DNA of 64,000 bases from Pseudomonas sp. B20(2017) (GCF_002113125.1 NZ_NEJP01000008.1:1-64000); one strand, 5' to 3'; shown: positions 10,146 to 18,041, numbered from the stretch's first letter. Numbers and translations: made by a program. The notes: generated from the letters alone by a model not told the origin.

Positions 10146-11410
10146 GACGCGACAAATCCACAGAGCGCCCGACCCTCGGCTCGGTCATCGGTCGTGGCAA
10201 CCTGATTGTGGCGCTGGTCGCCGTGGCAATGGCCAGTGTGTCGCTGACGCTGCTTGGTGTGCTGGCGCTGCGGGTCTATGCCGATCACAACCTGCACTTG
10301 ATCGCCCGCTCGATCAGTTACACCGTGGAAGCCGCCGTGGTGTTCAACGACAAGGCCGCCGCGACCGAAGCGCTGGCGTTGATCGCCTCGACCGAAGAAG
10401 TGGCCGATGCCCAGGTGCTGGACACTCAGGGCCAATTGCTCGCGCGCTGGCAGCGTCCGGAGAACGGCCTGATTTCCGAGCTGGAGATGCAGGTCGCGCG
10501 AGTCATTCTGGAAAAACCCATCAGCCTGCCGATCCTGCATCAGGATCGCGAGATTGGGCGCATTTTGCTGATCGGCCACGGCGGCAGCCTGATGCGTTTT
10601 CTGTTGAGCGGTCTGGCGGGGATCATTCTCTGCACGGCGATCAGCGCCTGGGTCGCGCTGTACCTGGCGCAGCGTCAGTTGCGCAGGATCATCGGCCCGT
10701 TGCACAGCCTGGCGGCGGTGGCGCATGCAGCCCGCAGCGAGCGGGCACTGGATCGACGGGTGCCACGGGCAAAAATTGCCGAACTGGACAACCTCGGCAC
10801 CGACTTCAATGCGCTGCTCGATGAACTCGAATCCTGGCAAACCCACTTGCAGAGCGAGAACGAAACCCTCGCCCATCAGGCCAGCCATGACAGCCTTACC
10901 GGGTTGCCGAACCGGGCCTTTTTCGAAGGCCGCCTTATCCGTGCTCTGCGCAATGCCCACAAGTTGAATGAGCAAGTGGCGGTGCTGTTTCTAGACAGCG
11001 ACCGTTTCAAGGACATCAACGACAACTTCGGTCATGCCGCCGGCGACGCGGTGCTGGTGGCGGTGGCGAATCGGGTGCGGGCGCAGTTGCGTGAAGAGGA
11101 TCTGGTGGCGCGTCTGGGTGGTGACGAGTTCGCCGTTCTGCTGACGCCCCTGCACAAGACCGAAGACGCCGAACGGATTGCCGACAAGATCCTCGCCAGT
11201 ATGGACACTCCGATTGCGCTGCCGGGCGACAGCAGTGTCGTGACTTCGCTCAGTATCGGTATCGCCGTTTACCCCGATCATGGCGCCACGCCCGGCACCT
11301 TGCTCGATGCGGCGGATGCCGCGATGTATCAAGCCAAGCGCTTGTCGCGCGGCGCCCAATTCACGGCCGGGTCGGAGCACCCGGTCGACCCCGTTCAAAC
11401 CAGGAGCTGA
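10142..11410 (+). CDS. yfiN: Diguanylate cyclase YfiN (TpbB)
   Basis: This inner-membrane enzyme makes c-di-GMP from GTP. The 422-residue product has an N-terminal membrane helix (about 18-45), a periplasmic CHASE8-like sensor, a second membrane helix near residue 160, a HAMP linker, and a GGDEF domain with intact GGDEF at 326-330. In the family YfiR holds it inactive and YfiB sequesters YfiR when the envelope is stressed. It is translationally coupled to yfiR. Confidence 0.93.
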   Translation: MRRDKSTERPTLGSVIGRGNLIVALVAVAMASVSLTLLGVLALRVYADHNLHLIARSISYTVEAAVVFNDKAAATEALALIASTEEVADAQVLDTQGQLLARWQRPENGLISELEMQVARVILEKPISLPILHQDREIGRILLIGHGGSLMRFLLSGLAGIILCTAISAWVALYLAQRQLRRIIGPLHSLAAVAHAARSERALDRRVPRAKIAELDNLGTDFNALLDELESWQTHLQSENETLAHQASHDSLTGLPNRAFFEGRLIRALRNAHKLNEQVAVLFLDSDRFKDINDNFGHAAGDAVLVAVANRVRAQLREEDLVARLGGDEFAVLLTPLHKTEDAERIADKILASMDTPIALPGDSSVVTSLSIGIAVYPDHGATPGTLLDAADAAMYQAKRLSRGAQFTAGSEHPVDPVQTRS

Positions 11411-11414
11411 TGCC

Positions 11415-11909
11415 GTGTTCTCACTTTCCATTCGACTGTTTTCCACCCTGTTGCTGACGGCCATGCTGGCCTTGACCGGTTGCCAGACCGCCCCACAAAA
11501 AGGCCTGACGCCGGCCCAGGTCGCTGTCCTCAAGCAGCAAGGCTTCGAGTTGACCGATGACGGCTGGGAGTTCGGCCTGTCGGGCAAAGTGTTGTTTGGC
11601 AGCGATGTCGAAAGCCTGAACCAGCAAAGTACCGAAATCGTCGAGCGTATCGGCAAGGCGCTGCTGGGTGTCGGCATCGAGCGCGTGCGGGTCGATGGCC
11701 ACACCGATGCTTCGGGCAAGGAAACCTACAACCAGCAGCTGTCACTGCGCCGCGCGAAAAGCGTCGGAAAAGTGCTGACCTCGGTCGGCATGAAGGAAGA
11801 GAACATCCAGCTGCAAGGCCTCGGCAGCCGCGAACCGGTCGCTTCCAACGACACTGCAGCCGGCCGCACCGAAAACCGCCGGGTGTCGATCGTGGTGAGC
11901 GCCGATTAA
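11415..11909 (+). CDS. yfiB: YfiB outer-membrane OmpA-like lipoprotein
   Basis: YfiB is a lipoprotein that binds peptidoglycan through an OmpA domain and releases YfiN by capturing YfiR. The start is the GTG at 11415, with AGGAG 8 bases upstream, giving a 164-residue protein whose signal ends in the lipobox LTGC. An OmpA domain follows (VDGHTDASGKETYNQQLSLR, then the GxGSREPVASN and ENRRV motifs). The stop lies inside the 14-bp palindrome GCCGATTAATCGGC (11901-11914), which also held the stop of the convergent LysR gene before the element inserted. Confidence 0.9.
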   Translation: MFSLSIRLFSTLLLTAMLALTGCQTAPQKGLTPAQVAVLKQQGFELTDDGWEFGLSGKVLFGSDVESLNQQSTEIVERIGKALLGVGIERVRVDGHTDASGKETYNQQLSLRRAKSVGKVLTSVGMKEENIQLQGLGSREPVASNDTAAGRTENRRVSIVVSAD

Positions 11910-12044
11910 TCGGCGAACTGCATTTCGCGGGTCTCACCCATCAACAGACCCTGATTGCGCTCGGTCACCTCGCGGATGTAATCCCACAACAGGGTGATCC
12001 GCTTGAGCTTGCGCAAATCCTCCCGGCAGTACATCCAGAACTGC
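11906..12044 (-). pseudogene. Displaced 3' end of the LysR gene
   Basis: Read on the minus strand this fragment encodes the last ~46 residues of a LysR protein: QFWMYCREDLRKLKRITLLW, then DYIREVTERNQGLLMGETR and a short tail ending EMQFAD. It is nearly the same as the C-terminus of the LysR gene 6.5 kb away (which ends ETRDLRFTD). It is the original chromosomal 3' end, cut off when the element inserted and replaced by an element-borne copy. It has no start and is not expected to be expressed. Confidence 0.88.
11959..12044. repeat. Left attachment repeat (attL side)
   Basis: 86-bp copy of the LysR 3' coding region, matching 18492-18577 at 83 of 86 positions. Mismatches are at 11969, 11972 and 12016. 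The longest perfect stretch is 11973-12015 (43 bp) and probably holds the crossover. There is no tRNA gene here; the target is a protein-coding gene end. Confidence 0.9.
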
Positions 12045-12087
12045 AAGTCAGTGAGGTCAATCCCAATGTTTACGGGGGCTGACCGCC

Positions 12088-13569
12088 ATGAAGACCCAAT
12101 CCGAGCGTTCCACTGTTACAACTGCTGTCACAAGTCTTGTGGTTCCTTTAAGGCCAACCACGAGGCTTGCGAAGCCCTACCACTACCGGCGTAACGGCAT
12201 TTACTATCTGCGTCTGCGAGAAACTGGCAGCGTCTCTCAAACAGCCTCAGTTTCCCTTAAGACTACCGACAGAAAGGCCGCTATGGACGCTTCACGACGA
12301 CTAGCCGAGACCATCAAGGCATTTCACTTGGATCACCCTCAGGCGACTTGGCAGGAGCTGCGAGACCATCTGCTGTGGGTCGCTGAGAATCTCTTATCGG
12401 CGGCCCACGATGTGCATTCCTTGCGTGACTGGGGCGACCTCTATGAGGACGTCAGGACAAATCTTACGGAGATCGCTGCAACGATGCCGCTGAGTGTCGA
12501 TCAGCATGAACATGTAGCGAGAGCGAAGAAGGTTATGGATGCCGCTCAGGTGCGCCTACAGGGTGACTCAGTGCCTCTTGTGGAGATCATCCGGGAGCTT
12601 GAGGACGACCAGTTGAATGCAGGTGAGGCCGTCCCTCTGTCTCTATCTGTATTACCGACGGCAATGACCTTTGAGACTCTTTCAGGCCTCTATCTGGCTG
12701 ACCGGGGGCAGGATCAGAAGGCTTCAACCTTGAAGGAGACTAAGTTGTGTCATGGCTTGTTGTCGTCCCAACTGGGAAGCCTCGATCTGAGAAATCACAC
12801 ACGGGCTGATCTTGTAGCTTTGCGTGATCGCCTTTCGCAGGGACGGATGCCCTCGACGGTGAATAAGTTGATCGTGAAGCTCTCAGCTGTACTCGCTTGG
12901 GCTGTGGAAAACGGTCATTTGGCGAAGGCATACGACAAGAAGCTCAAGCTCACGAAAGGCCTCGAGTCCACCCGTAAGGCTTTCTCTCAGGCTCAAGTGG
13001 GCAAGGTGATGGAATACGCTAATAGCCTCTCAGAAACCTCATGGAAGCGCTGGCTGCTCAGCCTTGGAGTCATCACGGGGGGCCGTCTCAATGAAATCTC
13101 TCAGCTCACCACGAGCGACATTCAGACCCTTGAGTCTGGAGTTGTTGCCATCCACATCAATGAGGTTGGCGAAGGGAAGTCCATTAAGAACAAACGTAGT
13201 GAACGACTGGTGCCATTGACTGATGGAGCCTATGGGTTCGACCTTGCGGCGTTCCTTCGATATGTCGAGTCCTGTAAGGGAAGTGAGTCAAAGTCACTGG
13301 CTCAGATTGGGTACAAGACAGCTGGTGAATGGGCGAATCAACAAGCGATCCCTGCGGCTCTTGGAGAAGATCACACGGCGGGTCTCACTTTTCACTCACT
13401 GCGACATTCGTTGGCCTCTTTGATGCAGGTGAAAGGTGTTCCTACAGTCCACGCTCAGGCTGTTATGGGGCACGCCTCGGGCACTATCACGTTTGACACC
13501 TATGGCTCTGGTGTTCCTGTGGAGGTTGTCGCTGAGATGCTCAAGAAGGTGTTGCGCGGAGGGGTTTGA
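12088..13569 (+). CDS. int: Tyrosine-type site-specific integrase
   Basis: The 493-residue tyrosine recombinase would insert and excise the element at the LysR 3' end. The N-terminal part (PYHYRRNGIYYLRL, about 30-45) is an arm-binding type domain, and the middle is a core-binding SAM-like domain. Catalytic residues are all present: R333 (TGGRLNEIS), H436-x-x-R439 (HSLRH), H462 (MGHASG) and nucleophile Y472 (DTYGSG). It starts 44 bases inside the left repeat. Two TGTYACAA repeats lie within its first 46 bases and could let the integrase repress its own gene. An ORF extension upstream enters the att repeat and is less likely. Confidence 0.93.
   Translation: MKTQSERSTVTTAVTSLVVPLRPTTRLAKPYHYRRNGIYYLRLRETGSVSQTASVSLKTTDRKAAMDASRRLAETIKAFHLDHPQATWQELRDHLLWVAENLLSAAHDVHSLRDWGDLYEDVRTNLTEIAATMPLSVDQHEHVARAKKVMDAAQVRLQGDSVPLVEIIRELEDDQLNAGEAVPLSLSVLPTAMTFETLSGLYLADRGQDQKASTLKETKLCHGLLSSQLGSLDLRNHTRADLVALRDRLSQGRMPSTVNKLIVKLSAVLAWAVENGHLAKAYDKKLKLTKGLESTRKAFSQAQVGKVMEYANSLSETSWKRWLLSLGVITGGRLNEISQLTTSDIQTLESGVVAIHINEVGEGKSIKNKRSERLVPLTDGAYGFDLAAFLRYVESCKGSESKSLAQIGYKTAGEWANQQAIPAALGEDHTAGLTFHSLRHSLASLMQVKGVPTVHAQAVMGHASGTITFDTYGSGVPVEVVAEMLKKVLRGGV
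12114..12133. repeat. Left arm-type repeats, two copies at 12-bp pitch
   Basis: TGTTACAA (12114-12121) and TGTCACAA (12126-12133) are spaced exactly 12 bases. The same octamer with the same spacing recurs three times near the right end of the element. They are probable integrase or excisionase arm sites. Confidence 0.6.
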
Positions 13570-13706
13570 CGCTGGCTTGATATTCGGTCATTCGTGCGAG
13601 TTGATGATGTATCACCTTAAATTAGCGGAAGGTGGTTACAGTCGTGCGAATGGCAGAGTAGGGCTGGTACACCGTCATCGTAATCAAATCATAAGGAATG
13701 TCATGA

Positions 13707-13988
13707 ATGGAAACTAAAACTCCGAGCCTTGAATTGAAGCTGGAGGATGGGAGTTCGCTGAACGTAGAAGTGGTTAGCTACCATCTCAAACTGAGCGATA
13801 GGCTGCATATCGGTACCCAAGGAAAAATGCACAAAATGGGCACGTTTAAAATACATAGTTCAGCGTACAAGAGCTGGGGGGCTGTAAAAACAATAAAGTA
13901 CGCCTTAGGAGAGTGCATAGTCTTAACGGATTACCCACCGAAATTAACCCCTAGGACGATTACCTACAAAGTCAGACATGATTTTTAG
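13707..13988 (+). CDS. Hypothetical protein orf93 of the element
   Basis: A 93-residue basic protein of no family I recognise. It looks mostly beta (KLEDGSSLNVEVVSYHLKLS ... TITYKVRHDF), has no Cys, and shows no signal or membrane segment. The ATG at 13707 has AAGGA about 9 bases upstream. It sits between the integrase and HNH genes, about 140 bases after the integrase stop, and is AT-richer than chromosomal genes. A small regulator or helper-interfering protein is possible, but nothing in the sequence proves it. Confidence 0.55.
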   Translation: METKTPSLELKLEDGSSLNVEVVSYHLKLSDRLHIGTQGKMHKMGTFKIHSSAYKSWGAVKTIKYALGECIVLTDYPPKLTPRTITYKVRHDF

Positions 13989-14141
13989 TTTTAGGATTAT
14001 CGCGACCTTCTCCGATTTGCGAATTGTGTGTTCTCGTTAATGCACAACTGAGAAGGGTGACTCGCTGGCTCCTGGCCTTGCTTAGTGAGCTTAGGGGCTA
14101 CGAATTTCTGGTCTCGAAGGGTAGGAAACTGGTCGTAGGAT

Positions 14142-14164
14142 TTAAACCCCTCACTATGGCTACA
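14142..14164 (+). promoter_or_regulatory. Putative T7-like phage RNA polymerase promoter P1
   Basis: The sequence contains AAACCCCTCACTATGGCTAC. It resembles the T3 promoter (TTAACCCTCACTAAAGG) and, as I recall it, the promoter of the T7-like P. putida phage gh-1 (AAACCCTCACTRTGGC). It lies 35 bases upstream of the HNH gene and its 16-base core is repeated exactly at 14880-14895. Transcription would start near the GG at 14158-14159. No single-subunit RNA polymerase gene is in the window, so it would need a helper phage. Confidence 0.65.
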
Positions 14165-14198
14165 GACACACAACCCTACCCAGCTCAGGAGGCCAACC

Positions 14199-14864
14199 AT
14201 GACCACTGCATCGAAAATCAAGCTTCAAGGCACCAACGTATCCGTATGCCTATTACCACCTATAGATATCCTTGAGACCCGCTATAAGCTCAGCGACGAT
14301 CATGAGGGCATCGTGGCGCGATCCTTCAAGCTCATTCCCGGCAAGACTCGCAGGGGAACCGAAGAGGGCGCCCCTGTGGGCACTTATTCCAATAGCTCGC
14401 TACGGCAGCAGGTTGAGGTAACTTGGATGGACGGGGACACGAAACACAAAGTCCGCGTTCAGAAATCCCGCATTGTTTATCGAATGGCTCATGGTGAATT
14501 TGATGAGTCTTTGGTTATTGACCATATCGACGGTAACCCGAACAACAATCATCCAAGTAATCTCCGACCGCTGACCTATCACGAAAACTTCGGTAACCGT
14601 GCATCTGCTCTTAAAGAAAAGTACCCAAAGAAGGATCCTCATCTTCCTACTGGTGTCACCCGTGATTACAAATTCACCTCAGGCGTTCGGTATATTGGGA
14701 AGACAACAATTAGAGGCATCACCCATATGAACTACTTTGTGAATCCCCGTGCTGCCCAGCATTGGCTCGCTCAGGTAAAGAAGGATAATTTGGGTGATAC
14801 CGCTCGTAGGGATCCTCAAGGGTTCATCATCGGGGCACCTAATCGAGTGACTATCAGACAATAG
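14199..14864 (+). CDS. HNH homing-type endonuclease with possible AP2-like tail
   Basis: The 221-residue protein has an HNH motif (VIDHIDGNPNNNHPSNLRPL, about 108-127), with His and Asn in the places used for metal-dependent DNA cleavage. A basic C-terminal segment (GVRYIGKTTIRGITHMNYF) resembles the AP2-like DNA-binding part of phage HNH proteins. CAGGAGG lies 6 bases before the ATG at 14199. It is directly downstream of the T7-like promoter P1. Such genes are common as free nucleases in T7-like phages; in a satellite it could cut helper DNA or process the element, which is inference. Confidence 0.82.
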   Translation: MTTASKIKLQGTNVSVCLLPPIDILETRYKLSDDHEGIVARSFKLIPGKTRRGTEEGAPVGTYSNSSLRQQVEVTWMDGDTKHKVRVQKSRIVYRMAHGEFDESLVIDHIDGNPNNNHPSNLRPLTYHENFGNRASALKEKYPKKDPHLPTGVTRDYKFTSGVRYIGKTTIRGITHMNYFVNPRAAQHWLAQVKKDNLGDTARRDPQGFIIGAPNRVTIRQ

Positions 14865-14872
14865 CCCTATGG

Positions 14873-14895
14873 TCAGTATCCTCACTATGGCTACA
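14873..14895 (+). promoter_or_regulatory. Putative T7-like phage RNA polymerase promoter P2
   Basis: CCTCACTATGGCTACA at 14880-14895 is an exact 16-base repeat of the P1 core, with weaker agreement in the upstream half. It starts 9 bases after the HNH stop and would drive the orf100-orf131-capsid block. It is followed by a long noncoding leader and an AT-rich tract. Confidence 0.6.
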
Positions 14896-15278
14896 CAGAT
14901 TCCTACCGGGCATCACCACGTCCGACCAGAGACCACCGAGTGCCAAGCGCGACCAGATCGCCAACGCTCAACTGTCCTCGGTAAGCAGACCTCGTGTCTG
15001 GCTCCAGTAGGAAGGAGCGAACATTGATATTGCTGATCGTTAGTCGGTGCCTCTTGAGGGCATCGCTGGGAGGCCTTGCACGGGATTGGGGCCACCGTGT
15101 ATTGCTCAATGTTCACGGGGGCCTTTAACTTAAAGATTACTCACTGAGTAGCTCTAATTATTATTCTATTAATAGATCTTTGCTCTTGTCTTAAAGATCC
15201 TCTCAAGGTTTCTCTAAGTTAGAGGCTGGTCTGGCGACCATGAGCACCCATTCTTTCAGTTAGTCTCAAAGGAGGCCT
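14896..15278. other. Noncoding leader with AT-rich tract (possible origin or leader RNA)
   Basis: No convincing gene lies here. From 15126 to 15220 the sequence is markedly AT-rich, with two CTTAAAGAT copies (15129-15137 and 15190-15198). The placement, phage-type promoter followed by an AT-rich stretch, resembles the primary origin of T7 DNA. The segment ends in a strong AAAGGAGG ribosome site (15268-15275) for orf100. Short ORFs on either strand lack ribosome sites. Confidence 0.4.
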
Positions 15279-15581
15279 ATGCGATTCCACTTCAAACTCG
15301 ATGGTCTCGATCATCAACATCGTGAAACCTTGTTGTCTATCGAGTCGGCAATGACCGGTCGATCCTCTACCGCTTTGTTCGATCTAAAAGCTCTCGATGT
15401 TTTCACGAACAGGCCCCCTGAGAAAATCAATGAGTTCGTCTCGGGGAAGTTGGGAACATTCCTAATGAAGTCTCTTGAGGCTCTTATGGCTGCTACTGGT
15501 CTCGACCTGATCGCTCTTTACGGAGCAGTGAAGGGTGTTCCCGTTATCCTCAAAGCTCGTCCAATAGCAGTCCAGCAATAA
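15279..15581 (+). CDS. Hypothetical protein orf100 of the element
   Basis: A 100-residue protein of unknown family. The ATG at 15279 is preceded by a near-consensus AAAGGAGG at 15268-15275, which decides the start and suggests strong translation. The N-terminal half is polar; the C-terminal half has a hydrophobic stretch (LMAATGLDLIALYGAVKGVP, about 69-88) that could be an amphipathic or membrane-associated helix. It is the first gene after P2 and the AT-rich leader. No function is assigned. Confidence 0.6.
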   Translation: MRFHFKLDGLDHQHRETLLSIESAMTGRSSTALFDLKALDVFTNRPPEKINEFVSGKLGTFLMKSLEALMAATGLDLIALYGAVKGVPVILKARPIAVQQ

Positions 15582-15671
15582 CCCAGTGTCGCCTCACTGG
15601 TGCCCTTCAGATGCCTTCAGGCTTGCCATGTCCTGATCCAGCATTAGCCACATAACCCAAACCAAGAACCT

Positions 15672-15753
15672 TTTGATCGACCTTGGAAGATGCCCATGCG
15701 GCTCCCTCCTTGCCGTCTTGTCGTGCGCGTCTATGGCGCCAAGGTCGATCAAA
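15672..15753. repeat. 15-bp perfect inverted repeat, 52-base loop
   Basis: TTTGATCGACCTTGG (15672-15686) pairs perfectly with CCAAGGTCGATCAAA (15739-15753). It lies in the 199-base gap between orf100 and orf131, 27 bases before the orf131 start. There is no T-run, so it is not a typical terminator. A packaging or nicking site, an RNA structure, or a protein-binding element are possible. Confidence 0.6.
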
Positions 15754-15780
15754 GGGTCACCTCATAGGAGATCCATATCC

Positions 15781-16176
15781 ATGAACATCACAATCACTAA
15801 AGTCCTGAAGAACGAAGTAACTGTGTCGGGGCAGACCCTCAATCGTGAGTACGTCGAAAGCGTCATGTTGCCCTTGTTGATGGCCCAGTGTGGCCGGAAC
15901 AACGGCACCAAGTTCGGCGTTATCAAAGCCTTCGAGGAAGCCGGTTTGTCCCTCAAGGCCATCCAAGAGGACGCTCAGGTCTACTTCATGACCAAGCGGG
16001 AGCAGAAAGCGACCCGTGAGCAACTTCAGCGGGAAGCTGACGAGCGTGCTGAACGTTTACGCGAGTGGACGCCACGCGAACTGGCCCAAGCGAAAGCTGA
16101 TAGAGAGTCCCGCGCTGCTGCCATCCGTGAACAAGCTCAAAAGGTTTTGGCAGCACGCTCCCGTAATAACGGCTGA
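15781..16176 (+). CDS. Hypothetical protein orf131, charged coiled-coil tail
   Basis: The ATG at 15781 is preceded by TAGGAG 10 bases upstream; a longer in-frame form would run through the inverted repeat and is unlikely. The 131-residue product has a small N-terminal domain (about 1-75) and a long, highly charged helical tail (about 75-131, REQLQREADERAERLREW and AQAKADRESRAAAIREQAQK) likely to form a coiled coil. It lies 56 bases upstream of the capsid-like gene. A scaffold or capsid-size factor would fit that position, but the sequence gives no direct proof. Confidence 0.62.
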   Translation: MNITITKVLKNEVTVSGQTLNREYVESVMLPLLMAQCGRNNGTKFGVIKAFEEAGLSLKAIQEDAQVYFMTKREQKATREQLQREADERAERLREWTPRELAQAKADRESRAAAIREQAQKVLAARSRNNG

Positions 16177-16232
16177 TAGCTCTAGACCTGCACCAATCAC
16201 TTCCCTACTTATTCTTCAGGAGACCTATTTCA

Positions 16233-17234
16233 ATGAAACAGCCTAACCAATACGTCAAACCATCGACTTACAGCACTGCTCTCACCGATAGTCAAAACGG
16301 CTCGATTCGCTTCAATACGACTGATGTCCGTGTGGAAACACAAGCGGCCACCGATGTATCCGCCTATGTGGAAGCCTTAACAGAGGCCCTCGATGATTAC
16401 CTCAACGGTGACGAGTGGCGCCAAGCGGCAATCGAACACACCCCTTGTGAATTCCGTCCGGCTGGCTCTGAGGCGACCGGTCAGCAAATCATCACTATGG
16501 CTGATCGCTCCGTCACTTTTGACCCTCGTAAGAACTGGGATAACCAGACCATCTCGAAGGGCGAAATCCTGGCCGGGTCTGTGATCTTCACCGAGCCAAC
16601 CGATACAGCATTGGTCATTAGCAAGCGCTTCACCATCCTCGACCATAACCTGATGGCGGGCTTCACTGAAGGCTCTATGCATCAGACCGGTGAGAAGCTG
16701 TTGCGGGACATCGAGCATGATGCCGCTGGCAAAATCGCGGGCATCCTCTCCAGCGCACCATCCACTGAAAGCGTGTCGGCGACTAAGCCAACCGGCAAGC
16801 CTGTAGAGGTCGCTGAGGATCTGATCGACATCTTGACGATGAACATCAACCAGACCGTGGGTAGCTCGCTGTCTGACTTTGTGGTTCTGTTGCCGGTGTC
16901 ATTGCTCGCGGTTCTTGAGCGTGCTGCTCAGCGTGCAGGTGTTGAAGACATCGAGTCTCTGATTGGTGCCTCTGTGCAGCCTTATAGCGGCACTGACCGT
17001 GGCCTGTTCATGCTGCCTAAACTGTTCACCTCGCTTAGTTATCGCGAAGGTCGTAACGGAGACATCTGGAAGGTACAAGCAACTCGTAATGGTGCCCATC
17101 AGTGCTGGGACATCGAGATCATGACAGTCGTGGACATCGTGGCTAACGGTAAGGTCAAGGTGAAGCTGACTGCGGATGGTCTTCAAACTGAGGTCGTGGA
17201 CTACCCGATGATTACCAACATTGAGCTGACCTGA
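16233..17234 (+). CDS. Putative phage capsid-like protein
   Basis: The 333-residue protein has no signal peptide or membrane helix; CAGGAG lies about 9 bases before the ATG. The order of elements suggests an HK97-type coat fold: an N-terminal arm; an E-loop-like beta region (about 80-125, QQIITMADRSVTFDPRKNW); an acidic helix followed by a P-domain pattern (helix EVAEDLIDILTMNINQTVG, strand DFVVLLPVSLLAVLE, then the SVQPYSGTDRGLFMLPKLF turn); and a beta-rich end (IMTVVDIVANGKVKVKLTAD). Its length is close to T7 gp10A (about 345), but I see no clear sequence match. Assignment rests on pattern and on the phage-promoter context; an unrelated beta-rich protein remains possible. Confidence 0.42.
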   Translation: MKQPNQYVKPSTYSTALTDSQNGSIRFNTTDVRVETQAATDVSAYVEALTEALDDYLNGDEWRQAAIEHTPCEFRPAGSEATGQQIITMADRSVTFDPRKNWDNQTISKGEILAGSVIFTEPTDTALVISKRFTILDHNLMAGFTEGSMHQTGEKLLRDIEHDAAGKIAGILSSAPSTESVSATKPTGKPVEVAEDLIDILTMNINQTVGSSLSDFVVLLPVSLLAVLERAAQRAGVEDIESLIGASVQPYSGTDRGLFMLPKLFTSLSYREGRNGDIWKVQATRNGAHQCWDIEIMTVVDIVANGKVKVKLTADGLQTEVVDYPMITNIELT

Positions 17235-17306
17235 GGAAGCCCCTCAGAACCCCGTAAGGTCAGTTCAAGAGGGAATGGCTGGGGCTCATTTGAATCATGT
17301 GGCAGA

Positions 17307-18041
17307 TCACTTGATTGCAGGCTGTCCGGCCAACTCGCTCATGAATTCGTCATGGTCTGACCAGTACCTGTTGTTTTCCAGAGCCCAGCACATATGAGCA
17401 GACAGGCCATCCAAGTCCCCCATCAGGGTCAAACGATTTATGCCGTAATGACTGAGATCAAACATCATCTGCCGCTTGTAGCCTGCCTTAATGACGTGGG
17501 AGACCAGCTCATCCTCTTTCTGCAAAGCTTTTGGCAAATGAAGCTCAGGATCAGGATGAGCTGTGAATAATCCACTCTGCCGCCCGATACGTGAAGCGAC
17601 GCTGTTGGGCTTGTATTTCGCTACGTTGCGCAAGCGACGAGGGCCGGACATTTCTGAGGTGATATAAAGTTTGGGCTTCAAACAGTAGATCGCTGCGTCA
17701 ATATCAGGGTGAGATAGGCATGCAAAAAAGGCAGCAACCAACGGGTTATAGCTCCAATCCAACAGTCTTGTTGGCAACCCATGATGCTGCGCTATTGCCA
17801 TCCACTCCCATTCCGTCGTTGGACTTTTAGGGATGTATTCGCAGGCCTTCCTTTTCCACGACGCCAGATACTCCAGATCATCGCGTTCCTTGTAAGGGCT
17901 TCTGCCGGCCTTTGGGACTACTTCCCATGAAGCGTCAGCTTGCCCACGGAACATCCAACGATTGTCCTTACGATATTCAGAAAAGACCTCGTAAAACTCA
18001 GGAAATGAGCTTATTTCCATGTTCGCTGTAACCCTCGGCAT
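17307..18041 (-). CDS. FRG-domain protein, candidate phage-defence cargo
   Basis: The 244-residue cytosolic protein has the FRG signature: MFRGQADASWEVVPKAGR (about 29-46) and, later, WMAIAQHHGLPTRLLDWSYN (about 81-100) followed by PLVAAFFACL. FRG-domain proteins recur in bacterial defence islands and abortive-infection settings, but their chemistry is not established. It is the only large minus-strand gene of the element and so can be expressed separately from the phage-promoter genes. The ATG at 18041 has AAGGA close upstream; an internal ATG seven codons in is an alternative start. Confidence 0.8.
   Translation of the reverse strand: MPRVTANMEISSFPEFYEVFSEYRKDNRWMFRGQADASWEVVPKAGRSPYKERDDLEYLASWKRKACEYIPKSPTTEWEWMAIAQHHGLPTRLLDWSYNPLVAAFFACLSHPDIDAAIYCLKPKLYITSEMSGPRRLRNVAKYKPNSVASRIGRQSGLFTAHPDPELHLPKALQKEDELVSHVIKAGYKRQMMFDLSHYGINRLTLMGDLDGLSAHMCWALENNRYWSDHDEFMSELAGQPAIK

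Noticed and set aside
11959..12044. Insertion into a tRNA gene
   Set aside because: The repeat encodes the C-terminus of a LysR protein in frame; no tRNA fold is present.
14887..15027. Short ORF beginning MATQIPTGHHH directly at promoter P2 (with a parallel one at P1)
   Set aside because: The ATG is part of the promoter repeat itself, there is no ribosome site, and the product looks random.
14903..15116. Two 67-68-residue minus-strand ORFs in the leader
   Set aside because: No ribosome site, Arg-rich, and no neighbours on that strand.
15586..15608. Third possible phage promoter (GCCTCACTGGTGCC) before orf131
   Set aside because: Two core positions differ from P1 and P2 and the upstream half does not match; too weak to call.
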